This document shows positions 1 to 12,222 of a stretch of DNA of 64,000 bases, one piece after another. Source of the stretch: Diplolepis rosae (Eukaryota > Arthropoda > Insecta > Hymenoptera > Diplolepididae). The DNA lies in NCBI GenBank assembly GCA_030998225.1, contig JAPYXD010000737.1:3410001-3474000 (forward strand), given 5' to 3'. How positions within the stretch are numbered: position 1 is the first letter of the stretch; the number at the start of each line of letters is the position of its first letter. The notes under the pieces are model-generated. The model was not told the origin of the DNA and ran no database searches. It saw only the letters and a list, made by a program, of their open reading frames with translations. A program made the position numbers and the translations under genes.

Positions 1-1075
1 GATATCGGTCATATGACCAACACGAGCCCGTTTACAGCGGTCGATTCTTTGGACCCAATTTTCCACCACTCTGGCACACATTTCGACCGGAACGTTGGCA
101 ATTTCGCGTTGGACGTTGTCTTTAAGGTCGTCTAAAGTTGCTGGCGTGTTGGCATAGACCAGTGACTTGATATGGCCTCATGAAAAGAAATCCAATGGCG
201 TTAGATCGCATGAACGAGGCGGCCATTTGACCGGACCATTTCTCGAGATAACACGTTCACCGAATTTGCCTTTCAATAAATCAATTGTGATGCGTGCTGT
301 GTGGCTAGTGGCACCGTCTTGTTGAAATCACATATTGTTGATGTCAAGTTCATCCAATTCTAGCCACAAATAATCTTCCAACATAGCACGATAGCGCTCT
401 TCATTGACGGTAACATAACGGTCGTTTTCATCCACGAAAAAATGCGGTCCAATCACACCTCCGGCATAAAAACCGCACCAAAGAGTCACTTTTTGCGGAT
501 GCAACGATGTCTCAAGAAGCACATTTGGGTTTGTTGCTGACCAATAACGCATATTTTGCTTATTAACAAAGCCATTGAGTCAGAAATGAGCTTCATCGCT
601 GAAGATGATTTTTCGATGAAATTCTTTATTTTCTTCAAGCTTTGCCAGAGCCCAATTGGAGAAGTTTCGGCGTTTCAAATGATCAAGTGGCTTTAGTTCT
701 TGAGTCGGTTTAATCTTGAAAGCATGTAGGCCGATTTTTTCGCATAACACGCCACAGTGTCGTTTGAGCGATGCCCAATTCTTGAGAGCGATGTGGAATC
801 GACTGATTTGGCTCATTTTGAATCGATGCACTTACGGCTGCGATTATTTCTTCGCTTCGAGCAATACGACGTCTTTTTGGCACCGGAACGTCCAATAGTG
901 TAAATTCGGTCTCGAATTTATCCACTATAGCACGCACAGCCTGTCGGGTGGGACGATTATTACGGCCGAAAATTGGAGTAAGCGCTCTTAAAGTTGCGAT
1001 CACCGACTCAGAATTTCGGTAGTGATTTTTAATAATTTCCAAATGTTGCTGGTTCTTGAACTTTACCGTGGTGAA
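1..1075 (-). pseudogene. Decayed IS630/Tc1-mariner superfamily transposase
   Basis: Pieces of one transposase are read on the minus strand. The N-terminal helix-turn-helix part is at 710-1042 (LGIAQTTLWRVMRK). A middle part ending in the first catalytic Asp (IIFSDEAHF) is at 580-831. A DDE part with WCGFYAGGVIGPHFF is at 328-552. Below 328 the frame runs on with QQDGA- and PPRSCDLTPLDF-like coding. The frames are broken: a TGA stop follows the segment ending at 328, and the N-terminal and middle pieces overlap in different frames. Transposases of this type cut and paste DNA at TA sites. The left edge of the window truncates the copy, so its far end cannot be seen. The family is clear from the motifs; the subfamily is uncertain. 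Confidence 0.75.
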
Positions 1076-1475
1076 AATGTTGACTTTAACTAGCGTTTTG
1101 TCATTGATAGTTCATTTAAAAAGTTTAAAGGTGCGTTCATATAAAGGTACGAAATTGTTATGTCCCTATTGGAAAACCCTTTATTTAACTAAATATCAAT
1201 TTTTTTACTAGTTAACTGCGTATCATTCTCTTATTTTTTTGATGCAGAAAAAATTTCAAACAAGTTTATATTTTCAGCTGTTATTGTTTGAAAGATACAT
1301 GGCAGAGAAGTTGTCTCTTTCTATAGAGTTGGCGGTTTGACGGCTTACAAGTACTTGAGGCGAATTATGGTACTATTTCTTGTATTTTATTGCATTAAAG
1401 TCTACAATTTTTGCAATATTAACAATATTCACAGAGTTTACAGTATTTACAAAGTTTATAATATATCTTTTTTAT

Positions 1476-1810
1476 TTTCTGATTTTTCTAAATCATTTCA
1501 GTCGATTATGTCGATCATTAGAAGAGTGTATCACTGTACGTGATAACGGAACTCTAATATATCGACCTTATCAACATATGGTTCAGAATTAATTTAACGT
1601 TATTTAAAACTAGATGGTATTTTCCAATATAAATTGAGGAAATTTTTCTGTGAAAAAAGGAACGCTTCCACTCCGCTGGGTATCGAGCCCAGGTCCTTTC
1701 GATTGCCTGTCGAATGCTCTGTCATCTGAGCTACGCAGGTGATACACAGTGATACACTCTTCTAATGATCGACATAATCGACTGAAATAATTTAGAAAAA
1801 TCAGAAAATA
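1476..1810. repeat. Nested palindrome with two tRNA-like SINE heads
   Basis: Two tRNA-like segments face each other. One is on the minus strand at about 1668-1740 and the other on the plus strand at about 1826-1898. Both carry an A-box-like GTAGCTCAGATGACAGAGC and a B-box-like GGGCTCGATACCC. The flanks at 1476-1538 (TTTCTGATTTTTCTAAAT through GAAGAGTGTATCACTG) return inverted at 1746-1810. Pol III box spacing fits a tRNA-derived SINE head. Neither copy folds into a convincing tRNA gene, because there is no matching acceptor stem. Confidence 0.5.
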
Positions 1811-1991
1811 GTTCCCGGTTTATTCGTAGCTCAGATGACAGAGCATTCGACCGGCAATCGAAAGGACCTGGGCTCGATACCCAGCGGAATGGAAGCGTTC
1901 CTTTTTTCACCGAAAAATTTCTTCTATCTTTTTACATTCTCATCATGGATGAGAAGGTATTGGTTTTATGTGAAAAATGTCTGCTTGTCTG

Positions 1992-2208
<217 letters not shown>

Positions 2209-3274
2209 AGGTCATGTGCGGCATAACTCTCGATAGAATCATCAGATTGAATTGAGCTGTGGTACACTTTATCGGAGCCGAAAAAGTAAGGACAAGTTCG
2301 TTAACCAGCTACATCCAATCAAAATTGAGGGATTGAGCACTACTTTTGTGTTTCTGAAAATAACTTTTTGAAAAAATCAAAAATTCGAATACTGGTTTTT
2401 GATAGTGCTCATAAATCTCTACAAATTATCTTGATAACATTTTTTGATTAAATCAAAATTAGAAATGTTACAGCATATTCAAATTCGAAAAAAGTCAATA
2501 TCAAAATTCCATTTTCCAGTTAAATTATACGAGATACGAAAAAACGTTATGATACAATATTATTTTCTACATACAGACCTACAAATTTGAACTGTAACAT
2601 TTTTTCACAAGATGCATATTTTTCTTTTTAATTTAAAAAAAAACTATTGAAAATCCAAAATTCAATTTTTTAACAATAACATGTGAAATACGAAATAAAC
2701 GTAAGAATACAAAGTTGTTCGCTTCAAAAAGATCTACAAATTTTGTCTCACACAGTTTCTGATAAAATATATATTTTTCGTTTCAATTCCAAAAAATACG
2801 ATTAAAATTCAAAAATTCCATTTTTTAGACAAAATATGTGAGATAGAAAAAAAACGTTTAGATGGAAAATTGTTTGCCTAAATGAGGTTTACAAATTCTC
2901 ATTAAGAAATTTCGGGACAGGATGTATATTTTAGGTTTTGATTTTTAATATTAAAAAAATTCGATTTTTTTCACCAATATATGTGAGATACGAAATAAGC
3001 GTTGTTCTGTAAAATCGTTTCCTTAAATAAGTTCTATGATTGTTTTTTCTTTTTGAAAGATTTGGAACAAAATAAATTATTTTAATCATGTAATTTATTA
3101 AAAAGTTACTGAAATGTATACAGAAAATCGAGCGCGAGTGTCATGATGAGAATGTGTTCCTTAAGGCTGATAGAGCCTTAAGTAAATTGAATTTCCTGTT
3201 TCACTTAAATTCAAAAAGAAATAGAGTGACTTTGAGAAAATGTGTAATTCACATCATCTGTAATATTATTATAA

Positions 3275-3392
3275 AATAATATAAAATAAAATAAATAATA
3301 ATATATATTATATAATATATATATATATATAATATAATATAATAAATAATAATAATAATAATAAAAATAAAATAATAATTATTATAAAATAG
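3275..3392. repeat. AT-only low-complexity tract
   Basis: A run of TA, ATA and AAT units with almost no G or C, between the hAT-related segment and the right arm of the inverted-repeat element. Confidence 0.85.
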
Positions 3393-4262
3393 ACTCCAGC
3401 AGTTGTCTGTTAAAGCGTTCACACTTCACTTACCTTGGTACCTCTTTCCGATTTCAGCGAAGTCTTGATGAAATCTTTCCCCGTGTTCATTACTAACTGC
3501 AATTATAATCATTTTTCGACAGGAGCGCGCAACCAATAATAAAGAAGGTATATTATAAACTTTATAAATACTGTAAACTCTGTGAATATTGTAAATATTG
3601 CAAATGTTGTAGAATTTAATGCAATGAAATACAAGAAATAGTACTATAATTCGCCTCAAGTACTTGTAAGCCGTCAAACCGTCAACTCTATAGAAAGAGA
3701 CAACTTCTCTGCCATGCATCTTTCAAACAATAGCAGCTGAAATTATAAACTTGTTTGAAATTTTTTCTGCATCAAAAAAATAAGAAAATGACACGCAGTT
3801 AACTAAAAAAATTGATATTTAGTTAAATATAAGGTTTTTAGTGAAACCATTTTTTTGTGTGTTTTTTTTTTAAGTATTTTAAAATTATCTCAGAAACTGT
3901 ATAAGATATTGAAATAACAAAATAATCAATGGATTCTCTGTTGAAAAAAGCATAAAAATTATGTATTACTTCCTGTTTAAAAAGTTTTTAGACCCTTTTA
4001 TCATACAATTAGTGATTTTAAAAAAAATCTTAAAATCCTGACGAACTGGGAAAAACAGAGGCCATATTTGGATTCAGCATAGAAAACTACTCCGGAAATG
4101 ATATATTTCATTCCATGAACACTTGGGTCGTATTTTGATGACCATAATATTGATCAAAAATTTCACGAAATACATGTTTTCATGACAAGACCCTATTCCT
4201 ACCTGCAAAAAAAAACTTTTTTTCTATTCATTAAAATATTTAATTTTAAATGTTATATTGAA

Positions 4263-4640
4263 TTTTACAGACAGCAGTCCAGACGCTATTTAAAAGAAAC
4301 TTTAAGAAGAGACCTGCGGTCACGTCTAGGAAATCACACAAGAAGTCGTTCACCCTTAAGAATAGAAGTGAAAAATGATAAATTCGCGGATCATGATACT
4401 GATTTAGAATGATTGAAAATGGGACTTTATTGAGAAGATTATAGATTTTGTTTCGGATAATTGCAATTTGTATTTTTATTATTAATTTTCTCATACCATT
4501 TGAAAAATTTTCGTGAAGTGCTACAATATGCAATACTATGATATTTCAACATACTTTGATCGAATTTCCTGTACCATATTTTAAGCCCTATTTTATGCCC
4601 TATTTTAATATAAATATCTTTAACAAATAAATCTGAATTT
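4263..4640 (+). other. Possible terminal exon of an unknown gene
   Basis: A pyrimidine-containing stretch ends in TTTTACAG at about 4263-4270. It is followed by an open frame to a TGA at 4410-4412. The 47-residue tail is Arg/Ser-rich (SRLGNHTRSRSPLR near the middle) and acidic at the end. An AATAAA follows at about 4625. This is the layout of a last coding exon, but no upstream exon is recognised and the peptide matches nothing I know. It may be chance. Confidence 0.2.
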
Positions 4641-5828
4641 GATATCGTTTGTTTTCAAGAATGAAATTTATTTACATGATGTACGTTTTACCATATCGTG
4701 AGACGAACTTTGGAGTTACGGCGCACGATTACTTTTTCCTGGTACAAACAAGTCTATTTTACTGTAGAGAATAATACTGTTTAAAGGAATCGGATAGTTA
4801 TTTCCAATTTTCACTATTTATGAATTTCTATCTGGCTTCGAAAATTTGTTTTATTTTGTTAATCCATTTAGAAAACAGTGCAAAACTGTTATATTCTACA
4901 TTGATTGTTGAGAAAGTCAGTAAAATTTTCTGGCATATTGCTGTAAAAAGCTTTCAGCGATACATTCATAAGGTAAGGCCTAACCATTTTTCTTTCATAT
5001 AAGAACGCTGTCACTTATCGAATAGATACGTAATGCATACATCCTAATGATACAATTACTTCAAGTTTGGGCTTATTGCAATCCCAAAATTTAGAATGCA
5101 GTAATAAGGTCTTAAGGTAGTACTTGCCTTAAGTTGATTAATTGAGAAGGCGTTGAAATTTTAAAAGATCGTAAATGAAGTCTAAGTACATATTCTGGCA
5201 AATTTTGAATGCATTTGTCTTATTAGTTTTGAAGAGTCTAATTTTAAAATTCACCTACTTTTACACGGGAGGGATAGGATGCACCTTGAATTTGAAAAGG
5301 AAAGTTAGTAGAAAAGTACGAAGACAAATTAAGATTGCGATGAAATTTTTATGGTGGAATAATTACTTCGTCAGACGTACTTGGAAAAAAATTGAAGGAA
5401 TTTATCTTATTTTTTTTCGAGTTATTCAGTCCCAAAGTTGACAAAAATGAGTGTGCGAAATCGATGAGCCAAGCAAGTGGCAACATCGCAACTGAGCAAG
5501 AGAGTTTTATGATTATATATAAATTATCAAAAAAATTATTTTTTTTATCATAATAAAAATAAATTTGTTCGCAAAGAATCGAACGAACAAATTTTTTACG
5601 TAAGAAAGTATGAAGACTGATTTTTTGAATTGTACGTTGATGAGAATGTGAGGAATCGCAAGGACTCTGATTTTTCGTCAATATTATTGTCTTCGAGGGT
5701 TTCTTGGAATCGGAAGGTACTTGGAAGCCGTGAGAAGGAAGATTTTAATAGACATTCGCCGATTTCTGATCATTTTAACAATTAACAAAAAAAACATAAA
5801 TGCTCAGTGGAACAAATTTTTTTTCCAT
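4641..5828. other. No gene seen
   Basis: AT-rich sequence with only short unsupported ORFs on both strands. I recognise no domain and no clear repeat boundary. The same holds for 3849-4262. Confidence 0.6.
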
Positions 5829-5829
5829 C

Positions 5830-6532
5830 CTTCTAAAACTTCATCCTCGTATTGATATGCGCTAGATCCAAAATGCCGAAGAAAAAACGCATTGACTAAC
5901 GCTTTGTGCCACGAGCGGTGGTGTAAGCATGGCACAGCTTATCAAATGCATTGGTGCCTCCTTTTGTCTTATTATAGTGTAAGATTACTTCGGGTTTACC
6001 TCTTTTCCCAATACTCGTCGTAGTAATTTTATTGCTAACGACGAGTACAATTTTGTTTTTTTTTTTGCGTAAAATTTGCAAGCGTAATGTCTTCATGATG
6101 GCAAAATTTCGTTGATATAATTTCTTTGGCTGCAAGTTTCATCTCATTTGGAATATCCGGTTTATTCTTGCGGATCATGCCAGTTATTGCTATTTTGTAG
6201 GGCTCGCTGGACATATTTTTCATCAAAGGAATTGATGTAAACCAAGTGTCGCAAGTGACTGATCGATTGGTTTCATGAATTGGTTCAGTCACTGTTTTAA
6301 AAAAACATTCTTCGGACGGCTCGTAACGTGAGTGGCTTTTTTTGCCTAAGTAAGGAATCCCATGTGTCTATAAAAAGTTGAATGTATTATTTTACGATTC
6401 CAACTCTTCAGACTCCGTGTTCGATTGCTCCGAAACATTGTCTTCTTTGGCAGAAGAATCTCCGCCAAAATCATCCTTTTCATCTTCTAGCAGCAAGGCT
6501 TCGCAGACCCGCGAACGCAGATTATGAGCCAT
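5830..6532 (-). pseudogene. piggyBac-type transposase remnant
   Basis: On the minus strand, an acidic N-terminal piece (about 6390-6530) is followed after a gap by a DDE-region piece with TEPIHETNRSVTCDTWFTS (6035-6292). A further piece has KPEVILHYNKTKGGTNAFDK (5896-6135). These are hallmark blocks of the piggyBac (DDE_Tnp_1_7) family, which inserts at TTAA. The copy lacks most of the region between the acidic head and the TEPIH block, and its frames are disrupted. The second piggyBac copy, at 60.8-63.3 kb, has the matching blocks LTEPIHNSDRNVTFDNCFSS and IFYNKTKDGTDIFDQ. Confidence 0.8.
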
Positions 6533-6599
6533 TATGTAGTTGGACAAACTTCCCACTTTTTATGGCACTTTATTAAGCTTCTAAGCGTTTATTTTTGAT

Positions 6600-7206
6600 T
6601 GACACATAAAATCAGATTTTTTTGTACTTAAACGTCGAGAACACACATGGGTCAAATTGGCCTACACCCGACTTCGATCGCTTCTTAACGAGGACCGATG
6701 TCTCCGCAGGCTACAGCAACTGCCTAAACCTATGGTCGGAACATTAAGCAGGACAGTCATAAAATACTACAGAAGTTTATTAGGTTATCGTTTGCGTCTT
6801 TAAGTAGCGGAGTAGCGAGAAAATCCCGCAGAAGGTAGAGTTGGTGCAAGCGTTCCAGGAATGCGTCACAGTATAACTTAATCTGCTGACGAGTCTTTTA
6901 AGCAGTACAACAAACATATCAATTACTGGGTCACACTTGAGATGCAGGTTCTTTGTCCTGAACCTATACTCTTGGCAAGACGCAATAATCTGTAGATTTT
7001 TATTAATACCTGGAAATATAAAATAATCTGAAATAAAACTATTCTAGCGCCAGTCAGTTTACTTAAATTGGCAAAGTTGATTAGGAATAAAGAAACTCGG
7101 AATCACAATAGATATACACAAGGCGAGGTTATTTTAAAGTCACAATAGTTAGGCGGGTACATAAATGAGAGACCAGAATTTGATAATTAATGTTAGAATC
7201 GGCAGA
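6600..7206. other. No gene seen
   Basis: Intergenic sequence with no ORF or repeat I can support. Confidence 0.6.
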
Positions 7207-7943
7207 ACAAAATTTATTTGTACGAAATTAAATTGATTCGATATGAACTATTTTCATTATAAAAAGGTCGCTCAACTAAAACAGAAAACTTATTTCTGCG
7301 TTACCGCCTGAGATAATGCATTTTACAGCTTCACGAATTCACAACAAACGCGGATAGAAAAAGATTTTTACATCTATTGGGTTCTAATTCCAAACTTAAC
7401 CGTGAATCAACAATTAGTAAATGACCTTTGAATGTCTAATGTCTCCATAACGATTTTCTTCCATGGCCAAATGTCACTTTCCGAACAAATAGAAATAGCA
7501 CGAAGCCAAATAAGGTGAATACGTAAAATAGTTGAGAGTCAAAATGCCATTTTTGGTCATAAAATCCGTTATTAACGTTGATCGATGAGCTGATACATTA
7601 ACGTGCAACAAGCACCAACTTCCTTTTCCACGATATTCTGGCCGCACACAACGAATACCTGTTAAAAAACGCGTCATAACACCTAGATATAACACAGTAT
7701 TGATGCGTCTTAGCAGCTGGTTTACCGAGTTTAAAACAAAACTTGATATTGGCTCTTCGTTCAAAATTCATTTTCCGACTAATGGTTTAAACGTACTGTC
7801 ACATTAGGCGCAATAACTCTATTTCTATAAATGCCCAAAAGATCTAACATATGTCGCCATTAGTATTGGCTAATTTTGGCTTGTCTGGGAAATTTTGCGA
7901 TAGAACTTGTATAATAATATAATTTCCAGCTGAGCAAAGTTTC
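7207..7943 (-). pseudogene. Mariner transposase remnant in a 737-bp duplicated block
   Basis: The minus-strand ORF at 7474-7764 keeps the C-terminal half of a mariner transposase. HVNVSAHRS stands where the family has HHDNAPAHR, and YFTYSPYLASCYFYLF replaces YSPDLAPCDFFLF. Both DD34D-type catalytic positions are therefore degenerate (HHD to HVN, and D to Y/S nearby). The whole 737-bp block recurs at 20844-21580 and looks identical, with the same 96-residue reading. The two copies separated recently by duplication or transposition of a dead element. Confidence 0.7.
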
Positions 7944-8788
7944 CACTAACAATTATATTTCACAAGTAATTATAAGTAAACTCTGAAAGGTGGTTTTACC
8001 CCTTAAATAATGCCAGCAAAAATATTTTAGGCAAAATATAAGTTTCAGAATGAAAGAATAAAAGTATGAAGGAAATTCCAAAGTGAATATATAAAACGGA
8101 ATTAATAGGAATTTACTTAAATTAAAAAACTAGGCGTAAAACAGAGTCAGGATTATTATAGTTCGAGATGTTTTACATAATCATTGAGCGTGTACATATG
8201 AATATTAATATATAAGTATATGTACGTACTCATATGTTTAGAGGTTTATGTGCATTTAACTAATCAGGAGATGCTAATAATTGTTATCAATTATATTACA
8301 TACTGAAAAAGCATTTCAAATTTAATGTAAGTAGGTAATGAAAGAATGAAAGAAATTAAAATAATCCAAATTTTCCAAATTATATCATTTCAACTCTTAA
8401 GGTTTTCAGATAAATGTAAATCTTGGCTATGTATTGTAAATTATTGCAGTATAGGACGAAACGATATTTGTGAAGAAAAATCAAGGAGGAGAACCCAATT
8501 TCTAATAGGAATAAATTGACAATTTAAATTTGGCAAATAGTACACTAGCGCACACATTTATTTCCAGCTCTATTTGGCTACGTCGTAAGATAAATACAAA
8601 TTAGAAGCAGATTCACAACGCGATAAATCACTCGAACGCGAGTACCAATGATGCCTAGTTCCTCTATTGTTTTTTTGTATTCCCTCTCACTATTTGCAAT
8701 TTTTCTTATTGTACATAAAAGTATTAAGGTACTTCCACAAGATACACAATTATTAAACATTTTCCATTAAATGAACTAAACTAAAAAA
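7944..8788. other. No gene seen
   Basis: AT-rich sequence with only one short, unsupported minus-strand ORF (8578-8760) and no recognisable similarity. Confidence 0.6.
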
Positions 8789-9180
8789 ATGTGTACCACA
8801 TACATAAATAGTATATTACACTACAAGGGCAGAAAGTTGAGATTTATTAAGAAAACCATTAACGAGGAAAAAAACTCTACCGTGGTAACACTGGTGTATG
8901 CCGCAGGGAAAAGATTAGTTTTAGAAATTTCCTTTGATTGTTATCGACTGTTGGATAGGGCTGAAGCAGAAAAATTCATTGACGAAAAAGTTGTCGACAT
9001 TTTCATTGACTAGTCATATCTTTCGCAGTCAATGAAAATATCGACAACTTCTTTAAAAAAATGTATTGAAAAATATTCGAAATTATTCAAATCTTAATGA
9101 ATTTTTTTACAACTTGAGCCCTATCCTAAAGTTGACAACAATCAAAGAAAGTTTCGACAATTAATTTTTTCCGTGCAAAA
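8789..9180. repeat. Imperfect inverted repeat with a 74-codon ORF
   Basis: The ORF at 8789-9013 (start MCTTYINSILHYKGRK, end VVDIFID) covers one arm of an imperfect palindrome. GTTGTCGACATTTTCATTGA near 8988 returns inverted as TCAATGAAAATATCGACAAC near 9029. The arm around the TTATCGACTG/AGGGCTGAA segment is echoed near 9115-9160. I recognise no protein family, and a foldback element is the simplest reading. Confidence 0.35.
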
Positions 9181-9640
9181 GCGTTAACTTCGATCCATTG
9201 GGAATAAATTAATAACTCCCTACTGTAATGAAGCCTAATTGTATTTTGTATTTCTGTAACTGGTACCGATTATTAAATATAATATCATGGAACGTAAGTA
9301 TGCTCAAAATTCAACACTTTTTTCAAAATAGAAAAGTCTGATGTGTGCTTAAGGTGCAGATTTCTTTCATTCGTTCCTGCGTGAATAGATAGGTGGTGGG
9401 ACGAGTCTTGCAACTCACGGTTTACCGAACTCTCGAGTGAAGCCTAGGGTAGAATTAACGGGAAGGCTCTAGCATTTTTGTCATTGTATAAAAGATTGGT
9501 TTTTTATAATTATACTACGTGTAATAATATAGCCTTTTAGAAATCTTTAATACACGCTTTCATACTTTACTCTACGCTTCTGAATTTTACCGAACTGTGA
9601 TATATTCTTGAACATTTTGTACGTTACAAATAATTGCAAT
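9181..9640. other. No gene seen
   Basis: No ORF or repeat that I can support. Confidence 0.6.
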
Positions 9641-9770
9641 AATATTTAAAGAATTTGAACATCCTTCGCAATCGACAGACCTGGGCTCGAATCCTAGCGC
9701 AGTCGAAAGCGTCTTTTTTTCCACAGAAAGATTTTCAAATTCTTTAATATTTGAATTCATTTGCATTTAT
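9641..9770. repeat. tRNA-derived SINE-like fragment
   Basis: It contains ACCTGGGCTCGAATCC (B-box-like), then GCGCAGTCGAAAGCGTC, a T7 run, and CCACAGAAAGATTTTCAAAT. The same module makes both arms of the palindrome at 41178-41323. Confidence 0.5.
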
Positions 9771-10128
9771 TTGCGATATAAGAGTTTGAAATTGTCTACG
9801 AGGACACCTGTCGACAACGTATGCTATCTGATACCTGACTAGTGATCCTCCAATAATGTATGCAGTGACAAAAATTTCAAACTCAACTAATTAATTGCAA
9901 TAGCACATAATAATTTCTAACTTGACCATATGTCCCAACTTTGATCTGAAGTTACGTCAAATTACTCGGACGACTTTTCTCCGTGTATATGTATGAGTAT
10001 AGGTCGCCTCGTGTCAAGCGCTCAGAAAATCGACAAATGTGTCTTGCGTGAAAAAGTACAAAAAAAAAACCTTATAATTCAGTCAATTGTGTTCCCTGAA
10101 CATGGATTCATCTCGTGAAGGTATATAA

Positions 10129-10706
10129 GGTAAATGTACCAGTCGTTGCGCTTGTACCAGTCGTTGCGCTGTCGAGCATATTTTACGTAAAATTAAGAAA
10201 ATTACTTTATATTTTTTGTTCAAGTTGAAATATCGTTGAACATAAGGTTATTATTCATCTCTCATAACAAATTTTTAATGTAAATGCTTACTCAAAAATG
10301 CTAAAAAATAAAATATTCCGGAATGTTCAAATCGTAGTTCATAAAATGACTATGTGCTTATTTTTTATGCAAATGGAACTCTTCTCGCATTTAAGTATTT
10401 ATATCAATTTATTTGACATCCATTTTTAAAGTTTTTGATTTATATTTGTGATAACCCTTATATAACAATAAATAATACAATAATAAATTTCTCGCGCAAA
10501 GACTGGGCCAAACGCATTTTTTCATATTTTCGACTATTTGTTAATAAGTGTTGAAAATTTTCAGAATAATAAGCTTTGCAATACAAATCAAAAGTGTCTT
10601 TCAAACTGTGATTCGATTAATATGACGAAAAATTGTATTTTTCTATAATTAAATTCAATAATCTTCGAAGGCTTTCCTTAACCGCGCAACGACTGGTACA
10701 TTTACC
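10129..10706. mobile_element. MITE with 26-bp class terminal inverted repeats
   Basis: GGTAAATGTACCAGTCGTTG opens the element and its reverse complement closes it at 10706. The left terminus contains a second, tandem copy of TGTACCAGTCGTTGCGCT. There is no transposase inside. A target duplication is not obvious (left flank TATAA, right flank TTACG). Confidence 0.6.
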
Positions 10707-10987
10707 TTACGATGTTACTCCATGAGCAAAAATTTCGACTTATTGTACCGTAAGCTATAAAGAAACAATGAATTGAGCAAGATCTTTTTACAAAAAATCG
10801 ATAAAAATTATGTTTACATAGAGAAAAAGTTGATTGTTTTTGTTCGGCCGAAATTTTAGTGACACCGCGTTGATGCGTTTGCACGTCACGCTGCGCTGCA
10901 GCGCGCTGATAAAGTTTTTCCTCAAAAAAATCAACTATTGTTTCCGTGATAACAGTTCATACTTGAATTTATTTTAAGTGATTATTT

Positions 10988-11170
10988 AATAGTATATTAT
11001 GTGCCTAGGCGCATAATGAGGGTTATTACGCGACGAGCGACGATGCTCGCAGGAGATCGAAGCCAAGGCGTAGTCAAGGCGTAGCCGATACGTAGCTGAA
11101 GCATAGCCGAGACAAAGCCTAGCCGAAGCCGAGGCGCGATCAGTCCTGCGAGCATTTTAAGCGACTCTCA
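10988..11170 (+). repeat. Left part of an interspersed repeat split by a hAT-like insertion
   Basis: This part (with CCTAGGCGCATAATGAGGG and GAGGCGCGATCAGTCCTGCG) and 14060-14463 together match, in reverse complement, the continuous sequence at 49415-49925. The break falls exactly at the GACTCTCA target duplication. Confidence 0.7.
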
Positions 11171-11384
11171 CAGTGTTGCCAATTGTATGGAAATTTCCCG
11201 GAATCCGGGAAATTTTTACTGACTTGGGAAATTTTACGGGATGTCAAGAAATTCCGGGAATTTCCGGGATATTGTCTTATAATTGCCTTATTATGTATTA
11301 AATTTGCATAGAAGATTTAATAAGAGATCTTTCGTTAAACACAACCAATCATAATGAGTTGTGATTAAAAAAAATCTGCCCGCC

Positions 11385-11572
11385 TGGCGGGCACATTCTC
11401 ATCGCGCGCTTCGCTCGCAAGCTTGAGCGCGCCTAGGGCGCGCGATTTGATCGTCGCGCTTCGCGCTCTGTAATACTTGATCGTCGCGCTGCGCGCTCAG
11501 GAATTTTTGAACGTCGCGCTTCGCGCTCTGATCTTTCTGGACCTCGCGCTTCGCGCTCGGTCTGGTGCTCTT
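11385..11572. repeat. GC-rich short repeat block (CGCGCTTCGCGCTC)
   Basis: Five or so spaced copies of a CG-rich motif, consensus GCGCTTCGCGCTC, are each followed by TGATC- or TGGAC-like spacers. The block is an island in AT-rich surroundings. Each motif is nearly palindromic. The minus-strand ORF at 11399-11581 (repeated SAKRD units) is a product of the repeat. Confidence 0.75.
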
Positions 11573-11874
11573 CGCATACATTTAAATTTATTTCTTATAA
11601 TTTAATACTGAAGCTCAAACCAATTTTATAATATTAAAGATGATGTGAATTACTCATTTTCTCAAATTCACTAAATTTCTTTTTCAGTTTAAGTGAAACA
11701 GGAAATTCAATTTACTTAAGGCTCTATCGGCCTTAAGGAACACATTCTCATCATGACACTCGCGCTCGATTTTCTGTACACATTTCAGTAAATTTTTAAT
11801 AAATTACATGATTAAAATAATTTATTTTCTTCCAAATCTCTCAAAAAGAAAAAATAATCGTAGACTTTATTTAA

Positions 11875-12222
11875 GGTAGTACGATCACGAAAATTAGACC
11901 TCAGGCTAAAATAGATAATTTTGCTTTCAAGAAAAAATTCAAAAACAGGAAACGGTCAAGTTGTAGAGAATCTTTTTTCTAAAAAAATGAACCATAATTT
12001 ATTAGAATCGCATCATTTTCAAAAATTTGACTCGAAGCAATAAGAAAATAAGTTTGGGCAAAAATAAAATTTATTAATAACATTATTTTTTTGTGTTTCA
12101 AATTTTTTTCATGAAAAATAATCTTTTCTCATTCAAATTGGCCCTTCAATAATAATGTTGCTATTCTTGAAAGCAAAATTATCTATTTTTGTCTGAGGTC
12201 TAATTTTCGTGATCGTACTACC
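11875..12222. mobile_element. TTAA MITE nested in the hAT-like element
   Basis: Long inverted repeats start GGTAGTACGATCACGAAAAT and run about 60 bp. The TTAA duplication is at 11871-11874 and 12223-12226. The related sequence near 3020-3030 (inverted copy) reads straight through this point, so it serves as an empty site. TTAA is the target preference of piggyBac-type transposases. Confidence 0.8.

Noticed and set aside
1668..1898. Two functional tRNA genes
   Set aside because: A- and B-box-like segments are present but no acceptor stem or clean cloverleaf; SINE-like heads fit better.
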